Assembly (NCBI GenBank): GCA_016859345.1
Contig: CM029134.1
Span: forward strand, 14,954,560-15,018,559
Direction of reading: 5' to 3'
DNA: 64,000 nucleotides
Source: Istiophorus platypterus
Taxonomy: Eukaryota; Chordata; Actinopteri; Istiophoriformes; Istiophoridae
Shown here: piece after piece, positions 15,646 through 28,411 of the stretch
How positions within the stretch are numbered: the first letter of the stretch is position 1
Layout of the letters: each line of letters opens with the position of its first letter
Position numbers and translations under genes: made by a program
The notes under the pieces: model-generated
What the model saw: the letters and a program-made list of their open reading frames with translations, nothing else
Told to the model about the DNA's origin: nothing
Database searches by the model: none

Positions 15646-16347
15646 TAAATATTGTGACTTAGTGTTGTGCAGCTATGGTAAATTCTGGTGCAACTGAAAA
15701 GCTAATATCAAAACAGTGTTCACTGCTTTATTTGATTTGTTGATGCTGTTGCAGAGTGAAATTCTTGCTCTTCTGTCCTCTCTGTTCCTCTTGCACAACC
15801 TCCCTCTTTCTCTTTTCCCTGCCACTCTCCCTCTCTCTATCTCTCATTTCCTATGACCTTTCATATAATCTAGCATGAAAACCCAGCCAGCCAGCACCCA
15901 TCCCTCCAAGTTATTGACTTAATCATGCCTATTAGTGTTTATGGTAGCATTAATGTGGGTATCAGTAATCAGGTATTTAACAGCTTGTCCATGAATGATA
16001 ACTACCAGGCACATTAGAGATGAGGAGGGTAACCTATTTTCTTAGTGAAGACTGTTGCCCCCAGCTCTATTACATTTAAATCTTCTTTATATGAAATGCT
16101 TGGGTGACGCAAACCACTTTGCATTATAGTGTCTGATTTTCCTCGTATTGTCCCTTGAGTTTGATCTCTAGAGTCTTTTATCCTGAGTTAATATCCCTTT
16201 GCAACACTGTGCTGGTCAAGGTTTTCACAGCCACTTAAATTATCCAAGCTCCATTTTGCCACGTCTACTTTATTCATACCGTTGTCTCGCCCTACCATCG
16301 GCCAGTTGGGCAGAAATGCAGTGGAGTGCGGTGCAGTGTTACATAAC

Positions 16348-16397
16348 AAGCTCAGGAGGAGGAGGTGGAGGAGAAGGAGGAGGAGGAGGAAGAAGAG
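16348..16397. repeat. (GGA)n purine-rich tract
   Basis: Imperfect GGA triplets on the plus strand. An apparent glycine-rich frame through it is a by-product of the repeat. Confidence 0.85.
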
Positions 16398-17747
16398 GGG
16401 CCAAGAAGTGTAAGGATGCAGATATGAAACATGATGCTCACCACTAAAAATGAGGGATGGGAGGAGGGGGGAAATGGAGTTTAAGGATCCTTAAAATGCC
16501 ACTTGTTTTGATCACAAACAGTCAGCTGGGACCACACCCTTCTCCAAGAAAGGACCTTTTTGTTAGTGTGCTGTGCACTGTGTGTGTACATTTGGATAGA
16601 AACAGAATGTGATGTTGCTGCCTATTCAAAACCTAATTCTTATTCATGTGTCTGGGTCTTCATTGCTATGCCTGAGTGGTGATAGAATGATACATTTTGG
16701 TGCCTGAATAAATTACCATAGTTTCCCCGATCTGCTAACAGTAAATTAAATACAGAAATGAAACCATCATGGGTAAAAATGAAATAATGATGGCTGCTTG
16801 CAGGTGTTGTCAAGAAATGATGCCGCTACATATACATTTTGGATTGTACAGTTTTATGTGTGTGTGATTGACTGGATTAATGCCAGGTTAAACACTTTGT
16901 TGTCTGTTCCCAGCAGGATTGTGTGGCAGATGGTGGACACAAGCAATCCCATGTGACAGGACTTAACCCAATAAAAATAACACAGAATCCTGGTTTGAGT
17001 TGTTACCTGTGTATCTGTGTATGTAGAGTATATGTTAGTATGCCTAGGTGCTATGACAAAAAAAAAAATAAAGGAGAGTAGTAGATGTAGAAAGTAGAAA
17101 TTGATTTGGAGAGAGAAAACGAGAGAGAGCTGGCAAGATATACAAAGACTCAGGGAGCACAGGTTGGGAACAAAAAACAGGGACAACAAAGGAAAGCAAA
17201 TAACTGAAGTCAAGAATAGGAAACAGAGGGGGAGGAGGGATTCAGAAACAGTGAAAAGTCCCTGACAGCCTTTAGACTGTTCTACCTTACCTCTCTGATT
17301 GTACAAGAAATCTTTTCACGTTACATACATCTTGTTTGAAAAACTACAGCCATTAAGTATGACTTGCTACCTTGAATTTAACCAACTTTCTATCTTTATC
17401 CCTTTTTTATCAAGCTCTTTATATTTTTTATCAAATTTTGCTTCTCCAAATTCATACCATCTTCTTGATGAGATTGACAAACATAAAGTAAATGAAACAT
17501 ACAGGGTCATGGACCTAAATGCTAAATTAAAACCCTGAGGCACTGAAGGAGAAAAATAAAGCATAACCCCTCAGTAGAGTCTTATTTTTCCACCTTTTTT
17601 TGCATCATCTCTCCACACTTTCTTTCCCTAACTTGCCCTTTTTCCTTCACCCTTGAGTCTATTTTTGCCCTGACAGCTGCCCACTGCAGTTGATTACTGT
17701 TAACTCTAATCAAATCGGTCTTCTCTGCTCCTCTGTATATATTCTTC

Positions 17748-17748
<1 letters not shown>

Positions 17749-17781
<33 letters not shown>

Positions 17782-17838
17782 TGAGAGAGAGAGTGTGTCT
17801 ATGTGTATGTGTGTGTGTGTGTGTGTGTGTCTGTCTGT
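17749..17838. repeat. Compound (GT)n microsatellite
   Basis: Two GT blocks are separated by a GAGAGA and GTGTCTATG interruption. Confidence 0.95.
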
Positions 17839-18246
17839 GATCTTGGATGATACAGAAAACAGTATCCACCTCTGCATCTGCAGTACACCACCGCCCTGGT
17901 CAATGTACGTTCACTCTCCTTCTGTTACTCACTCCTCTGCTCTCATCTGCCCTTTACACCACTTATCTCCACTTCTCACTTTCCAAACATACCCCTTCCC
18001 CACTTTAACTTTATCACCCCTTATCACCTTGTTCTTCAGTTGATGCCAGAGTCCCCCCCTCCCTGTTTTGTCCCACACCATATGTTTGCACTCCCTTGCA
18101 TATAACAGCCCCACAGCCCTCCTCTCTCTCTCGCCAATATTAGGGACCATGAATGGTTGCCATGGAAACTACATCCTCCAGTGAAGCAGTAGGACATTGG
18201 TAGGTATCACAGTGACTGTGCTTGTGCTGATGGAGAGTAATTCTTA

Positions 18247-18249
<3 letters not shown>

Positions 18250-18277
<28 letters not shown>
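18250..18277. repeat. (CT)n microsatellite
   Basis: About 14 CT units followed by a pyrimidine-rich stretch. Confidence 0.95.
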
Positions 18278-18280
<3 letters not shown>

Positions 18281-20314
18281 CTTCCTCCTCCTCTTCTATC
18301 TCACTCTTTCTAGTCTAACAATTCTCCCCTAGCAACAGCAGCCTCATACAGCTTCCTCTCTTTGCTTTGCAAACTAATGAATTGACTACAGTCAATCACT
18401 CTGATTTACTCATTGTCATTCACTCCACAAGAGTTTGTCAATCACTCCCTACCTTCCTATCCACCTTGTCCTTCATTGTTTATTCTCTTGTTTCTTTTCA
18501 GTCCCTTATTTAGAAAACCACCCATCTTCATCCTCTTTGCCCATCTCATTGCTGCAGTTCTGCACAGCTCTCTCTCAATGTGCTGTTGGTTTAGTGATAG
18601 AGATGTAATGTAGAGAGAGAGCAACTGAGGAGGATGATGTAGAGGGAGTGAGGAACAGATAAGGAGGGGGTAGAGAGTAAGCAGAACCCTGATTTCAGTA
18701 ATGTGGGTCTGTTAATCTGGGTGTGGGCTGCACTCCATCTGTCACCACAGGAGCCACACAAAAACGTGGCAGCCAAAACACACTTGGAAACACAGCCAAG
18801 GGCACATGCACATAGAGGCATGTACATATGAAAATACAAAATGAGATGCAATGACGCACACACATAAACAGACACACAAACAAATTGATACATGTGTTCT
18901 AGATCAAAAAGACAGGAGCGTTTCCACTGTACCTCAGTGTCTCAAATCAAAATAAGAAAATAGACTGTGAGGCCCAAAAAACACCTATAGGGTAAACAAA
19001 CCAAACTCCCATACACTCCTGCTCCCCACTTACAGACCACAACCTGCCTAACAAACAAGACAGTTTAGCTATCTTTAGCTATTAATAGCTCATCCTATGA
19101 CTCATAGTGATGTGGCAGGCTGTACTGAATCAATATCTGCATTTCTCTCATTGCTGAGACATGATAAAAAATGTAAAATTGAAAATCGGAACACAAATCT
19201 TTCTCAGTCTTGTCCTCCAGTAAGGGAGCACTATAAATAATGCTTTTCATACTATCCTTCACTCTTCACCCAGAATTACACTTAATCCAATCCTAAAATT
19301 TGACCTGAAGGTAATATAGTCCTCAGCTAATATTTCCATCCTGAGGCTGGCTAACAATGCTAAGATTGAGATAAATACGGGACAGTCAGCCCATAGGCAA
19401 AGTAAGGTTAGGGTGTGAGCAATGTGTTGTTCTTGAGCTGCAATGGCTTAATTAGACCACCTTAAATCCTCTGCAGCTGATCTTGTTACTAGTGACCCAC
19501 CCTGAAGGTGTAGGTACTGCCAGTTCCATTCTCTCACTCTCTTTCTTTCTATCAATCTATCTTTCTCTCTCTCCATCTCTCATGTTTTGAAGTGCCTGGA
19601 GTCTGTAAGTCCTCAGCCAAGGCAACAAATCGATGGTAGAGCGAGGGAGGCTGTGTGTGTGTGTATAGGAAGAGACTGTAATCAGTATGTGGGTAGTTTG
19701 TCTGCCTGCCCAGCCCAACAACTCCCGTCTAGAAAAGACACCAGGCCAGACCATCTCTACATTCTTTGTTACAACAAATTGCCTCTTTGTCTACACTTAA
19801 TTGTGCTGTCTTCCCTGCTCAAATCTTATCACACATACAGTACATCTGTCTCGTTCTCTCACTGTCTCCTCTTTCATTTTCCTCTACCAGGTCAATCTTG
19901 TCTCTACTTTAGTCTTAATCCTTTTTGGCCAATCTTCATGAGGAAATTCAAGACAGATTGTACTGACACTGTTTATGTGAGCATTAATCTTCACAAAACT
20001 TGGTTAGGGGCAAGGAATATGGTGAATGGTGTAAACAGTTAAATTTAGACTTAATGATTATTAAGCAACAAGCTCACTTGACACTTCCATGTGCGTCACT
20101 TGCCTGCAGCTGCTTAACAGTAAAAGCGCTGCCAATAATTACCATTCTGTTTGAATAACACCTGATTCATTTCTGCAATTTCACAGGCTGTCTTGCAACT
20201 GAAATGCCTGATGGCTTAAGTTCTTTAAAAGGTTGTTCTACATGAGAGGAATATTAGAATCCATCACTACAAAACTGCTAGAATTAAACTGCAATTTGTC
20301 TTTATTAAAGCAAG

Positions 20315-20458
20315 ATATATACACTTAGTGGCCACTTTACTAGGTACAGGAAAATACTGATATTACGACAACATTTAAGTCTGTTATAAACCATTTATTA
20401 AATGATTATAAAGTGATTATAAATGTTACATACTGGGACTTAAAATAAAACTTTACCA
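20315..20458. mobile_element. Fragments of common fish interspersed repeats
   Basis: The phrase ACTTAGTGGCCACTTTACTA followed by GGTACA is a frequent teleost repeat motif. The TTATAAA-rich segment ending in GGGACTTAAAATAAAACTTTACC resembles another one. Both are short and the assignment is by recognition only. Confidence 0.4.
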
Positions 20459-21133
20459 TAGTATTTGTTGCCCACATCAGCCAGTTCTGAGCTTGATCTT
20501 TGTGATCGTGTGAAAAAATAAGCTCTAGGTTGAGCGAGATTCACATTAAAAGGAGAGGGAATGTAATTATGTTTTATTGCTCTTCCCTAATGTGTCCCCT
20601 TAAGTTTGTCCTCTGTGGTTCATTGGCTTATTGCTCTGTAAACATCTTGCTGATAATCCAGGAAAGTATTGCCCCTCTCTCCCCTTGTCTCTCCCTCTAA
20701 AGTATCTCTCTTCCTACTACAGAGTGCAGAGATACCAATCTCCAACTACAGAGCATATGTCATTTCCTCTCCCAGCAGCAGTGGGAAGCAATAGCAGTGG
20801 GTCGGAGCGATCTAGCAGCAGATATTTCAAGTTTTCCTTATCTTATTACTCTCTAGTGGTTTTTAATAAGATCTTGAGGAATGTACAATTATTGGTAACA
20901 GATAACAGAAACAGTCTTAACTCCGTCTGATTCTGTGTCACGGAATGTGTTACACAGAGATCAATAAACCAAATTTTAGATGACTGTCACAACTTGAGAC
21001 ATTTGGGACTAGACCAGGCCAATGTGCACAAAGCAGGCGTTTTACTTTATTTATGTTTCTTCTTTACTGTGTCCATACCACTGCTAAAGTTAGTTCGTAC
21101 AGCCTATCTGAAAGTAGCTTGACTGATTCTTAC

Positions 21134-21219
21134 CAGCAGCACTGGATGCAGTGGGCCAGTTCTGAACAAGGACCCCTTGAGCTCCTTGCATGACCGAGGA
21201 CTCCTCCATGTGCACTGAG
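21134..21219 (-). CDS. pcdha: Pcdh-alpha constant exon 2
   Basis: This 86-bp internal exon follows a tgttccag acceptor and is followed by a gtaaga donor. With the two bases carried over from exon 1 it reads SSVHMEESSVMQGAQG, then VLVQNWPTASSAA. This aligns with the alpha constant segment that in mammals reads SSVHLEE...QQWPTVSSA. It enters in phase 2 and leaves in phase 1, matching exon 3. It is too short to appear as an open frame by itself and was found from its splice sites and the expected motif. Confidence 0.9.
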
Positions 21220-22007
21220 CTGGAACACAAAAAACACACATTTACAAATTAATCACTGGTAAGGTATTCTCCCACATACTATACATAGTATGCTGTGTTG
21301 AATTAAACTGCAAAACAGGAGGCATCCATAGACATAATGTCATACTTTTCTAACTCTATGTTATGAATGTTTCATTTGACTAAAATATAAACCCCCACAT
21401 TTCCAACTATCCTCTCTCCTTATGTTTCCTACATTATACAATTCGAACCTTTGTTGTCTGTGTGTGTGTGGGGGGAGGGGGTGGGTGGCTGAGGGTGCAG
21501 CAAACATAATCCCAGAAATGTGATGTTCACATTAGGATTAAAGTATTCACCCTGAATTTTCCTGACATTCTCTGGATTATGGATTACAGATGGCTGTTCT
21601 TACATTCTCACACCAGATCTGTGGGATTTCAGCACCCTCCCCTCCACTGAAAAACCACACACTTATCTAGCACTGCCAAAAAGGTTTTAGTTATGAAGAT
21701 CTGGGTGAGATCTTTTATCTTTCATAAGGGATCACTACTTTCTGATATCATCCAAGCTAGGAGGGCAGAACCTCTCTTAAAAGGTTCAATTTACCCAAAT
21801 TATACAAACACAGCAGCCTAGCGATGATACATTTTCCCTAGCCTCCCCCTATGAACAGGATATCTAATAATAATATTGATAATAATATGAATTTCTTTTT
21901 CTGTGATGATTTGGATGCACCACCCATTTAAAAATTAAGTTAGATTGCTCTGTGTTAGCAGCATATTAAAAATGCTCTTAATCTAGACTTTATTATATAT
22001 ATATGCG

Positions 22008-22013
<6 letters not shown>

Positions 22014-22082
<69 letters not shown>

Positions 22083-22115
22083 ATGCGCACGCAGACACGT
22101 GCATGTGTGTGTGTG
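22014..22115. repeat. (GT)n microsatellite with alternating purine-pyrimidine flank
   Basis: A pure GT run to 22079 continues as GCATGCGCACGCAGACACGTG and further GT, and is preceded by ATATATATGCGTATATAT. It is almost entirely alternating purine-pyrimidine. Confidence 0.97.
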
Positions 22116-23507
22116 TAAAACTAAAAATAATATACTCTCTCGCTGCTACTGTTCCACTTGACACCACCTGTCCACTGTTTTCTCAACTGTCCCTGAGTAT
22201 AATCTAGGTCTTTAGAGGCTAAAACCTTTACCAAAGTCTGTGTGAGCTGGTATTTCTTCCCGGTAAGTTGTGTAATTCTTTTACTTCTTGAAAATAATCT
22301 TGAGAACCAGGGATACTAAAATTAAATTCTGTAATTAAGAGCATGGTTCTTAGTTTGTCAGTGCTAAAGAGAGGTACAGAGAATCTACATCCCTATGTAC
22401 AGTGGTTCTGTGAAGAAAACAACAGTGATCTGGTAATGGAGGCCATTTTAAGTGCTGCTAAGCATCAGCATCATCGGGGTACACTGATCAAATATTAATG
22501 GCAAACATTGGATTCATGATGCAATTTTCAGCTAATGCCGGTCCTTCTCTCATTCCTCATCATCTCATCTTCTTTTGTTGTCTGTAACCACATGCTTCCT
22601 CATCATTTTCCAGTGATAAAACTCTCCCATAAGGCTAAATTTATTTATTGCAAATTGAAACTACAGTGACCACAAAATGAACCCAGAAACAACCTCCAAA
22701 AAACGCAATTATGAGTAGATTTTCTGCATTATGAAAGAGACTAAATGACATTAAATAGGTCAGTGCCATTACATGGTGTTTGGGTGCAGTATCCCAAATC
22801 TCTTACACACGTTCTGATTATGTGTATAACAGATGAACACTCTGTGAACACTCTGGCTTGGTACTGGGAAAGAGGGGATAGTCAACCTAAAACGCATCAG
22901 AGGTAGTGAGTCACAGAAAGATTTATTATGTTGGAATGTTTCACACAAGCACATTAACTCTCAATTAATCTATTTTGTAATTATGAGGGAATCTGGGCCA
23001 TTCTTTTTAATCTGAATTCACACATAAATACAAACAGAAAATATGTGTGTCTATACAGATAATATGTATAATGGAAACACATCTAAACTGCATTACACTA
23101 TCCAGGTCACACTTGAGCTGAGACAAGGACATCAGGCACTGCATTACGCAGGCTAGGCACTAGCACAAAAATTTGAATAAAGATCAGATCAATAAAAATA
23201 AAATAACACATAAATATACATGTGGGTCTCAGGATGCACATGGCCCTGAGCAGCAACTGACAAGTACTGTTTAGCTGGAGCTGTGAAAGTCTTGTCCTGT
23301 CTGTCATTTTATGTGATTGTGTCTACAATAAAACTGCCATATTCACAGATGTACTTCTGTGTGTGTGTAAAAAGAAACTGGAAAGGCACCTGTTGTCTGT
23401 TCAAGGTAAATCTTCTGTCTGTCTCAGATATATCCATAAATGCCATATCTATCCATATGATTGTAATAGATTAGAGAGATTGCATAGATGTGACAGATAT
23501 ATAGATG

Positions 23508-23605
23508 TGTTATGGTGCCATCACATTAGCATGACCGTTGATTTGATCATGCCTGTCTGATCTCAAAGCAGGTAATAGTCCTGTTTGGTATGGGTAATGT
23601 GATTA
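23508..23605 (+). repeat. Possible decayed 5S-rRNA-derived SINE remnant
   Basis: The order of short matches recalls the 5S RNA gene: GTTATGGTGCCAT, TTAGCATG, then GTCTGATCTCAAAGC, then CCTGTTTGGTATGGGTAATG. Fish carry 5S-derived SINEs (SINE3 type). The similarity is patchy with several indels, so a chance resemblance is possible. Confidence 0.35.
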
Positions 23606-24861
23606 TTGGTGTGGTCATGCAGCAATCCCCATGTCCCCAGTAGGCCATCTGTCTACCTGACTACCTGTCCTTCATCCATCACTGAGCCCCTCTCTACTTA
23701 TCCTTCCCTCCTGTCAGTTCTCCATCTGTCTGCTAACACTGAGAGAGCCATTTCCAACTGCATCTCTCCTCACCATGTTGCTTCTTTCATACTACACATT
23801 CAGTTGTTTTCAAAGATCACCATTAAGGTGATGAAGTAATCTAATTAAAATGAGATACTTTAATCAAATTTGGATTACCTGGGGCTTTCTCACAATTCAT
23901 CTTAACTGTATGTTTAATAAAAATAATGTGCATTCAGAGCACTTTAAGAGCATAGGTAAAACAAGATAGATATTCTGTACTGGAACTGACTGATCCTAAG
24001 TCCCACCTCTTTCTCTCCACCCAATTACAGCTGAGCAACAGCTGCAGCAAAGATGATCTCAGACATCTTTACTGGAATAGACCTGTGAATGAACATAAAT
24101 GCCTCACCTGTTTGGGTTTGTTGTACAAATATGGATGTGGCTCTGAAGACATTTATATTTTTTTTCCTTTTGGCTATGATATATGGCTATGGAGTTATTT
24201 ATTCCATTTCAACAAATCAAGATGGATTTAGTAACCAGTCAAGAGTGGATTAGACTGTGCAGTAGTTCTCTGTGTCAGTTAAGCAGCTGCACCAAGGTTT
24301 TTTTTTTTTTAAAGGTAAACATATAACTTGGCTATCTTCATTGAGTCACGAAAATAACATTTAGGTAACAGCATGGTAGAGGACTAATCCCATCAAAAAA
24401 CTCATCACCTGGTTCTCTAGCATTAACCAACTTATAGGGAACCAAAGGGGTTCTAGCAGACATGGGAGATAACATGGGTCTTAATTTTGTAAAACAAATG
24501 ACTGCTTTGTTTATTTGCTTTCCAGTTACCAAAATTACCCAAATTACTTAATGTTATGTTTATATGCTTTAGCATCTTGTATGTACAGTATTTCTCATTG
24601 GTATACTGGAGCCCATTCTGCAGACTTTTTGAGGATATGTTACAAGGCTCCCAGCACAAATTGTATGTGTGTATTAAGTGGTCTTAACAAAGGGTGGGTT
24701 GGGCTAAAGACCAGTTAGTTAGAGAATGGTGCAGGATTTGGTTATTTGCTTAATTCATCCTAGAATGTATTTTGGTCTCTAACAAAACATGATGAAAATA
24801 TCTGGCAAGGAGTGATGAGATATTTATTGTAAAGTGATGAAAGAAAAAATGGGATGCTTAC

Positions 24862-24926
24862 CTCTGCATTACTCCTCCTGCTCTCAGGGAGGCTGAATAT
24901 CTCCAGTCTGAATTTGGTGCCTTGGG
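24862..24926 (-). CDS. pcdha: Pcdh-alpha constant exon 1
   Basis: This 65-bp exon follows a ctctcttgcag acceptor and is followed by a gtaagc donor. It reads PKAPNSDWRYSASLRAGG, then VMQ and two bases. The alpha constant domain of mammals starts PRQPNPDWRYSASLRAG, so this is the common acceptor exon to which every variable exon in the window can be spliced. The variable exons end in phase 0, which fits. The exon is six bases longer than the 59 bp I recall for mammals. Confidence 0.95.
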
Positions 24927-25056
24927 CTGCAAGAGAGAGTGAGAAGAATTTAGTCTTAAGTACAGGTGAAAGCCAATACTATCTAATTAATAAGTAATGG
25001 CCAGAACTGATGGTGCATGTGCCTTACACAAACACACACACACCCACACACAGAAA

Positions 25057-25057
<1 letters not shown>

Positions 25058-25082
<25 letters not shown>
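25058..25082. repeat. (CT)n microsatellite
   Basis: Short CT run next to a CA-rich stretch at 25029-25052. Confidence 0.9.
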
Positions 25083-25087
<5 letters not shown>

Positions 25088-25677
25088 CACTCCCACTCCA
25101 TTCCATGTCCTTGGGGGAAAATAAACAGCTGACCCTTGTACTGTGACACATGGGCCCTAGGGCATGTCCAGGGTTAGATCACTCAGGATGTGCTGGTTGT
25201 GGTACATTACATTCCCATTGAAACACTGCAGAACCCTCATATTTCTGTATATGCTGATGAAAGACTCAATTCAAAGCTACATCTGTCTACATAATGCTCC
25301 CCATCCCCTCTCTTAAATCTTTATCACTCTATCGAAATATTTCAAAATGTGAAAAAATGTCATCACAAAATTACTGAAATACCAAGGTGTTTTTAGCCAT
25401 GCTAGATAATGGTTTCCAAGCGACGTCCATTATCTTCTGATCTTCTGTATTTCCCTTCACCCCTCCTCTCTCTATTCTGCTTGTTATATTAACCATCCTT
25501 AACCATCCTTGCTGCTGAGCTCGTTTTCCCTGTTATATCCTCTTTACACTGATCAAAACCTTGAGCTCCACTGGCACGCAATCTGCTTGAGTCAGTCTGA
25601 CACATCATACCATGGTAACTGTGCAGAGTTCAGATCAGCTCTACCCTCCACCATTTCACTCCTGTGAAGGTCATAGG

Positions 25678-25709
25678 TGTGTGTGTGTGTGTGTGTGTGT
25701 GGGGGGGGT
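25678..25709. repeat. (GT)n followed by poly-G
   Basis: Twelve GT units run into an eight-base G run. Confidence 0.9.
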
Positions 25710-27739
25710 ATCAGATTAACCCCTTCAGTTCGAAACAAAGAAAAACAGCAACAACCTAACCTCTGCCTTTCTGCGTGTAATGCAATTTGTCATTGACATC
25801 TTAATATGAGACTTCAATGTCTATGCTTCTAGTAGAAAATAATTAAAGGTATAACATCATTAAACCTGAAAAAATGTTGTCAAACAATTACAATTCATTG
25901 ACTGATTGTGGTTCTTCTGTAAGATCATGCTCACAGTGCAGTAAAATGGGCTGTTAACCTGACCAAATAAGACCACATGAGATTGCATTTTCTCCTATCT
26001 CAACCTAAACCACTGACAAAGGACACTAAATTATCTCTGCTTATCCATGTGGTTCAGAGACCCATTTGCAATCCCATATCCTTTCATATATGACAGATGT
26101 TCACTTGCTGCTGAAGCTGCATTGACCTCTATGAGTCGGCAGTAGACATTCATCACCCTTGAAATTCAATAACTGGCCTTAATGAGAGGAGCCTGGTATT
26201 CCTCCTGGAGTCATTCAAACAGAGCAGAATGTCTATAGGGATACAGAGTAATGTAGTATCTGCAACACTTAACCATTTTGGAGACTAAGGGTGAACTTGA
26301 TAATATGAAGATAATCACTCATCAAAAAGCAATCACTGGCTGGATCAGTAGTGAAAGGGAAAAGATGTTAGTATGGCATTAAACACACAGTTTTTAAAAA
26401 AATGCTCTTTGTTTATTTGTACCTTTCATACATGTAAAGAGAATAAGACAAAAAAAACCCAAACATTCAAAATAAGGCCAGATTGTCCACAAATGGGACT
26501 AAACGGCTTTACAGAATGTTTGCCCTGTTGCAGCATAGCAGTGGCCAAAGGGAGACTAGTCTGCCTGGCCATATGGTGTTTATAGGAAAAATGAAAACAT
26601 TCACTAGCACATTCAGACATTAGATACCAGCATCTGGAATCTAAACATGTCCACAGACTAAAATACTCCTAAGGGAGGAAACATATGTAAAACTACCATA
26701 AAACAAATCCACAGAACAAAATCAAACAAAAAAAATCTGATACTGACATAACACTGATGTAGAGAAATCAGTGCATTCTGTTCCATCATTAAAAGGGAGA
26801 AACCAAATGGAGTGGAAGGAGGAAAAAAAAAGATTCACACGGGTTTTTAATGTATTCAGTTCCTTGCCTGGCTCTACATTATAAATCACGGATTAAAGAA
26901 AGGCTCAACCCTTTTCTCACTTTCTCCATTCTTCCCCCCTCTCTCTGAGTGGACACTTCTAGCATGGATACAGAGCTCACACCTCCACCATAACAATTTG
27001 TCCAATCACCTTTCATCCCCCACCTCATTTTCACAGAGCCAGCCAATCCAGGCACAGTACTGAGGAACACATCGCTGCCAGTTAATTACATAGCAAGAAC
27101 AAACATGATTGGCATTTAAAGAGGAACATGCTGAATGATAAGAGAAAAATTACCCTAAAAAATCCCCTCTCTCTCTCTCTCTCTCTATTGCATATTTTCT
27201 CCCATATCATTTTCTGCACTGCACAGACAGACCCACCAGGGCTCTGGGGTAATGTATAAAACTAATAATTTTTATGTTATCCTATTAATACTATGACTAT
27301 AACAAACTATACTCTTACTATAACCAGGGTTGATGCAAACAACTTGGTGCATGTTAGCAAGAACCTTATGCCATAAAACCATTGAATTAAGATCTAATAT
27401 AGATGAAACTCATACATGGTCTCTGCCTCACTCCAGGCTTCTTCACCGATTCCTAAACTCTGGCTTACTGTTAAGTACCAGAGCTATACGTGACCAGAAG
27501 AGAATATTTTGGTGCAGTGGGACTGGTGGCCCTCATAGCTGGGGAAGGTTGCACTTTTTCCCACACTCTGCCTCTCTATAAAGAAGAACAGTGAATGCCC
27601 TCTGGACCCATTGGACTTGAATATTGTGGCATACAGCCCACAGCAGACAAATAACACTGGCTGTGTCGGGTCATAGGTGAACCAGCTACTAAAATCTACT
27701 AGTCTTTTGAGAAGTGAATAAGTAACAAGGAGCTGAGAA

Positions 27740-27762
27740 AGAGAGAGAGAGAGAGAGAGAGA
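27740..27762. repeat. (GA)n microsatellite
   Basis: About 11 GA units. A shorter CT run lies at 27169-27186. Confidence 0.9.
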
Positions 27763-28411
27763 TGACTCTTGAAAATGTATTAATTACAGTTTTTTGCACA
27801 GCTGACGAGGACAGATGTACTTTAACATCTTGTACCTTGACTCACCAAACAACTGGTCTTTAAAAAGCATAGAACACACAAAGACACTGTTTACCGCATC
27901 CAGCAAATCAGAGTGTGCCAACCCACTCAAGTAAACAGACACAACCCAGAGAAGCTACCCACACTTGTATCTGCTGTAAAGATACAGACCAAATGATAAA
28001 TGGCACATTATGTAATGACCAGTGAAAGTAATAATGAAACCATGACATAAGAAACATTTTGGTACCTCTTTCTTCATCCTGATAGACACAGATCATATGT
28101 TTTGAGGTTTTAGGTTTGAGGAAACTTAAATCAAAAAGCCAATCCTGAGAGGGGCACAAAAATGCCTATAACATGTTCATATGCAAATTTACATCAGAAA
28201 TCTATCAAACACAAAATCAAAATCTTCCACAGTTCCAAAGCGCTAATTGTCAACTGCAATCCTACCTAATGAACATTGCCCTTGAGCAAAGCATGAGCCA
28301 TAACCCTGAGAATATTTCTTTTATGGCTTGGGCTTTGTGTGTCATTTACTGTTGTATAGCAATCTGATATTTTAAAAAGACAACAACACAGAGAACACAC
28401 GAGACACACAC

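Larger units (their letters stand above)
12414..21133 (-). other. pcdha: Intron between constant exons 2 and 3
   Basis: This is an 8.7-kb intron with a gtaaga donor after 21134 and a tttcag acceptor before 12413. It contains a MITE-like repeat (14590-14937), AAAG, GGA, GT and CT microsatellites, and repeat fragments near 20.3 kb. In mammals the HS7 enhancer lies in this intron. I found no strong CTCF or RE1 match here to pin an equivalent. Confidence 0.8.
21220..24861 (-). other. pcdha: Intron between constant exons 1 and 2
   Basis: This is a 3.6-kb intron with a long GT microsatellite (22014-22115) and a degenerate 5S-like segment near 23.5 kb. No other gene is seen. Confidence 0.8.
24927..28411 (-). 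other. pcdha: Intron between the C-type exon and constant exon 1
   Basis: A 3.5-kb intron with short CT, GT and GA microsatellites. No further exon is recognised. Confidence 0.75.

Noticed and set aside
21955..22207. Repetitive CV or HT peptides over the GT microsatellite
   Set aside because: They are translations of a simple repeat. The same holds at 17582-18043, 34496-34717 and 41555-41836.
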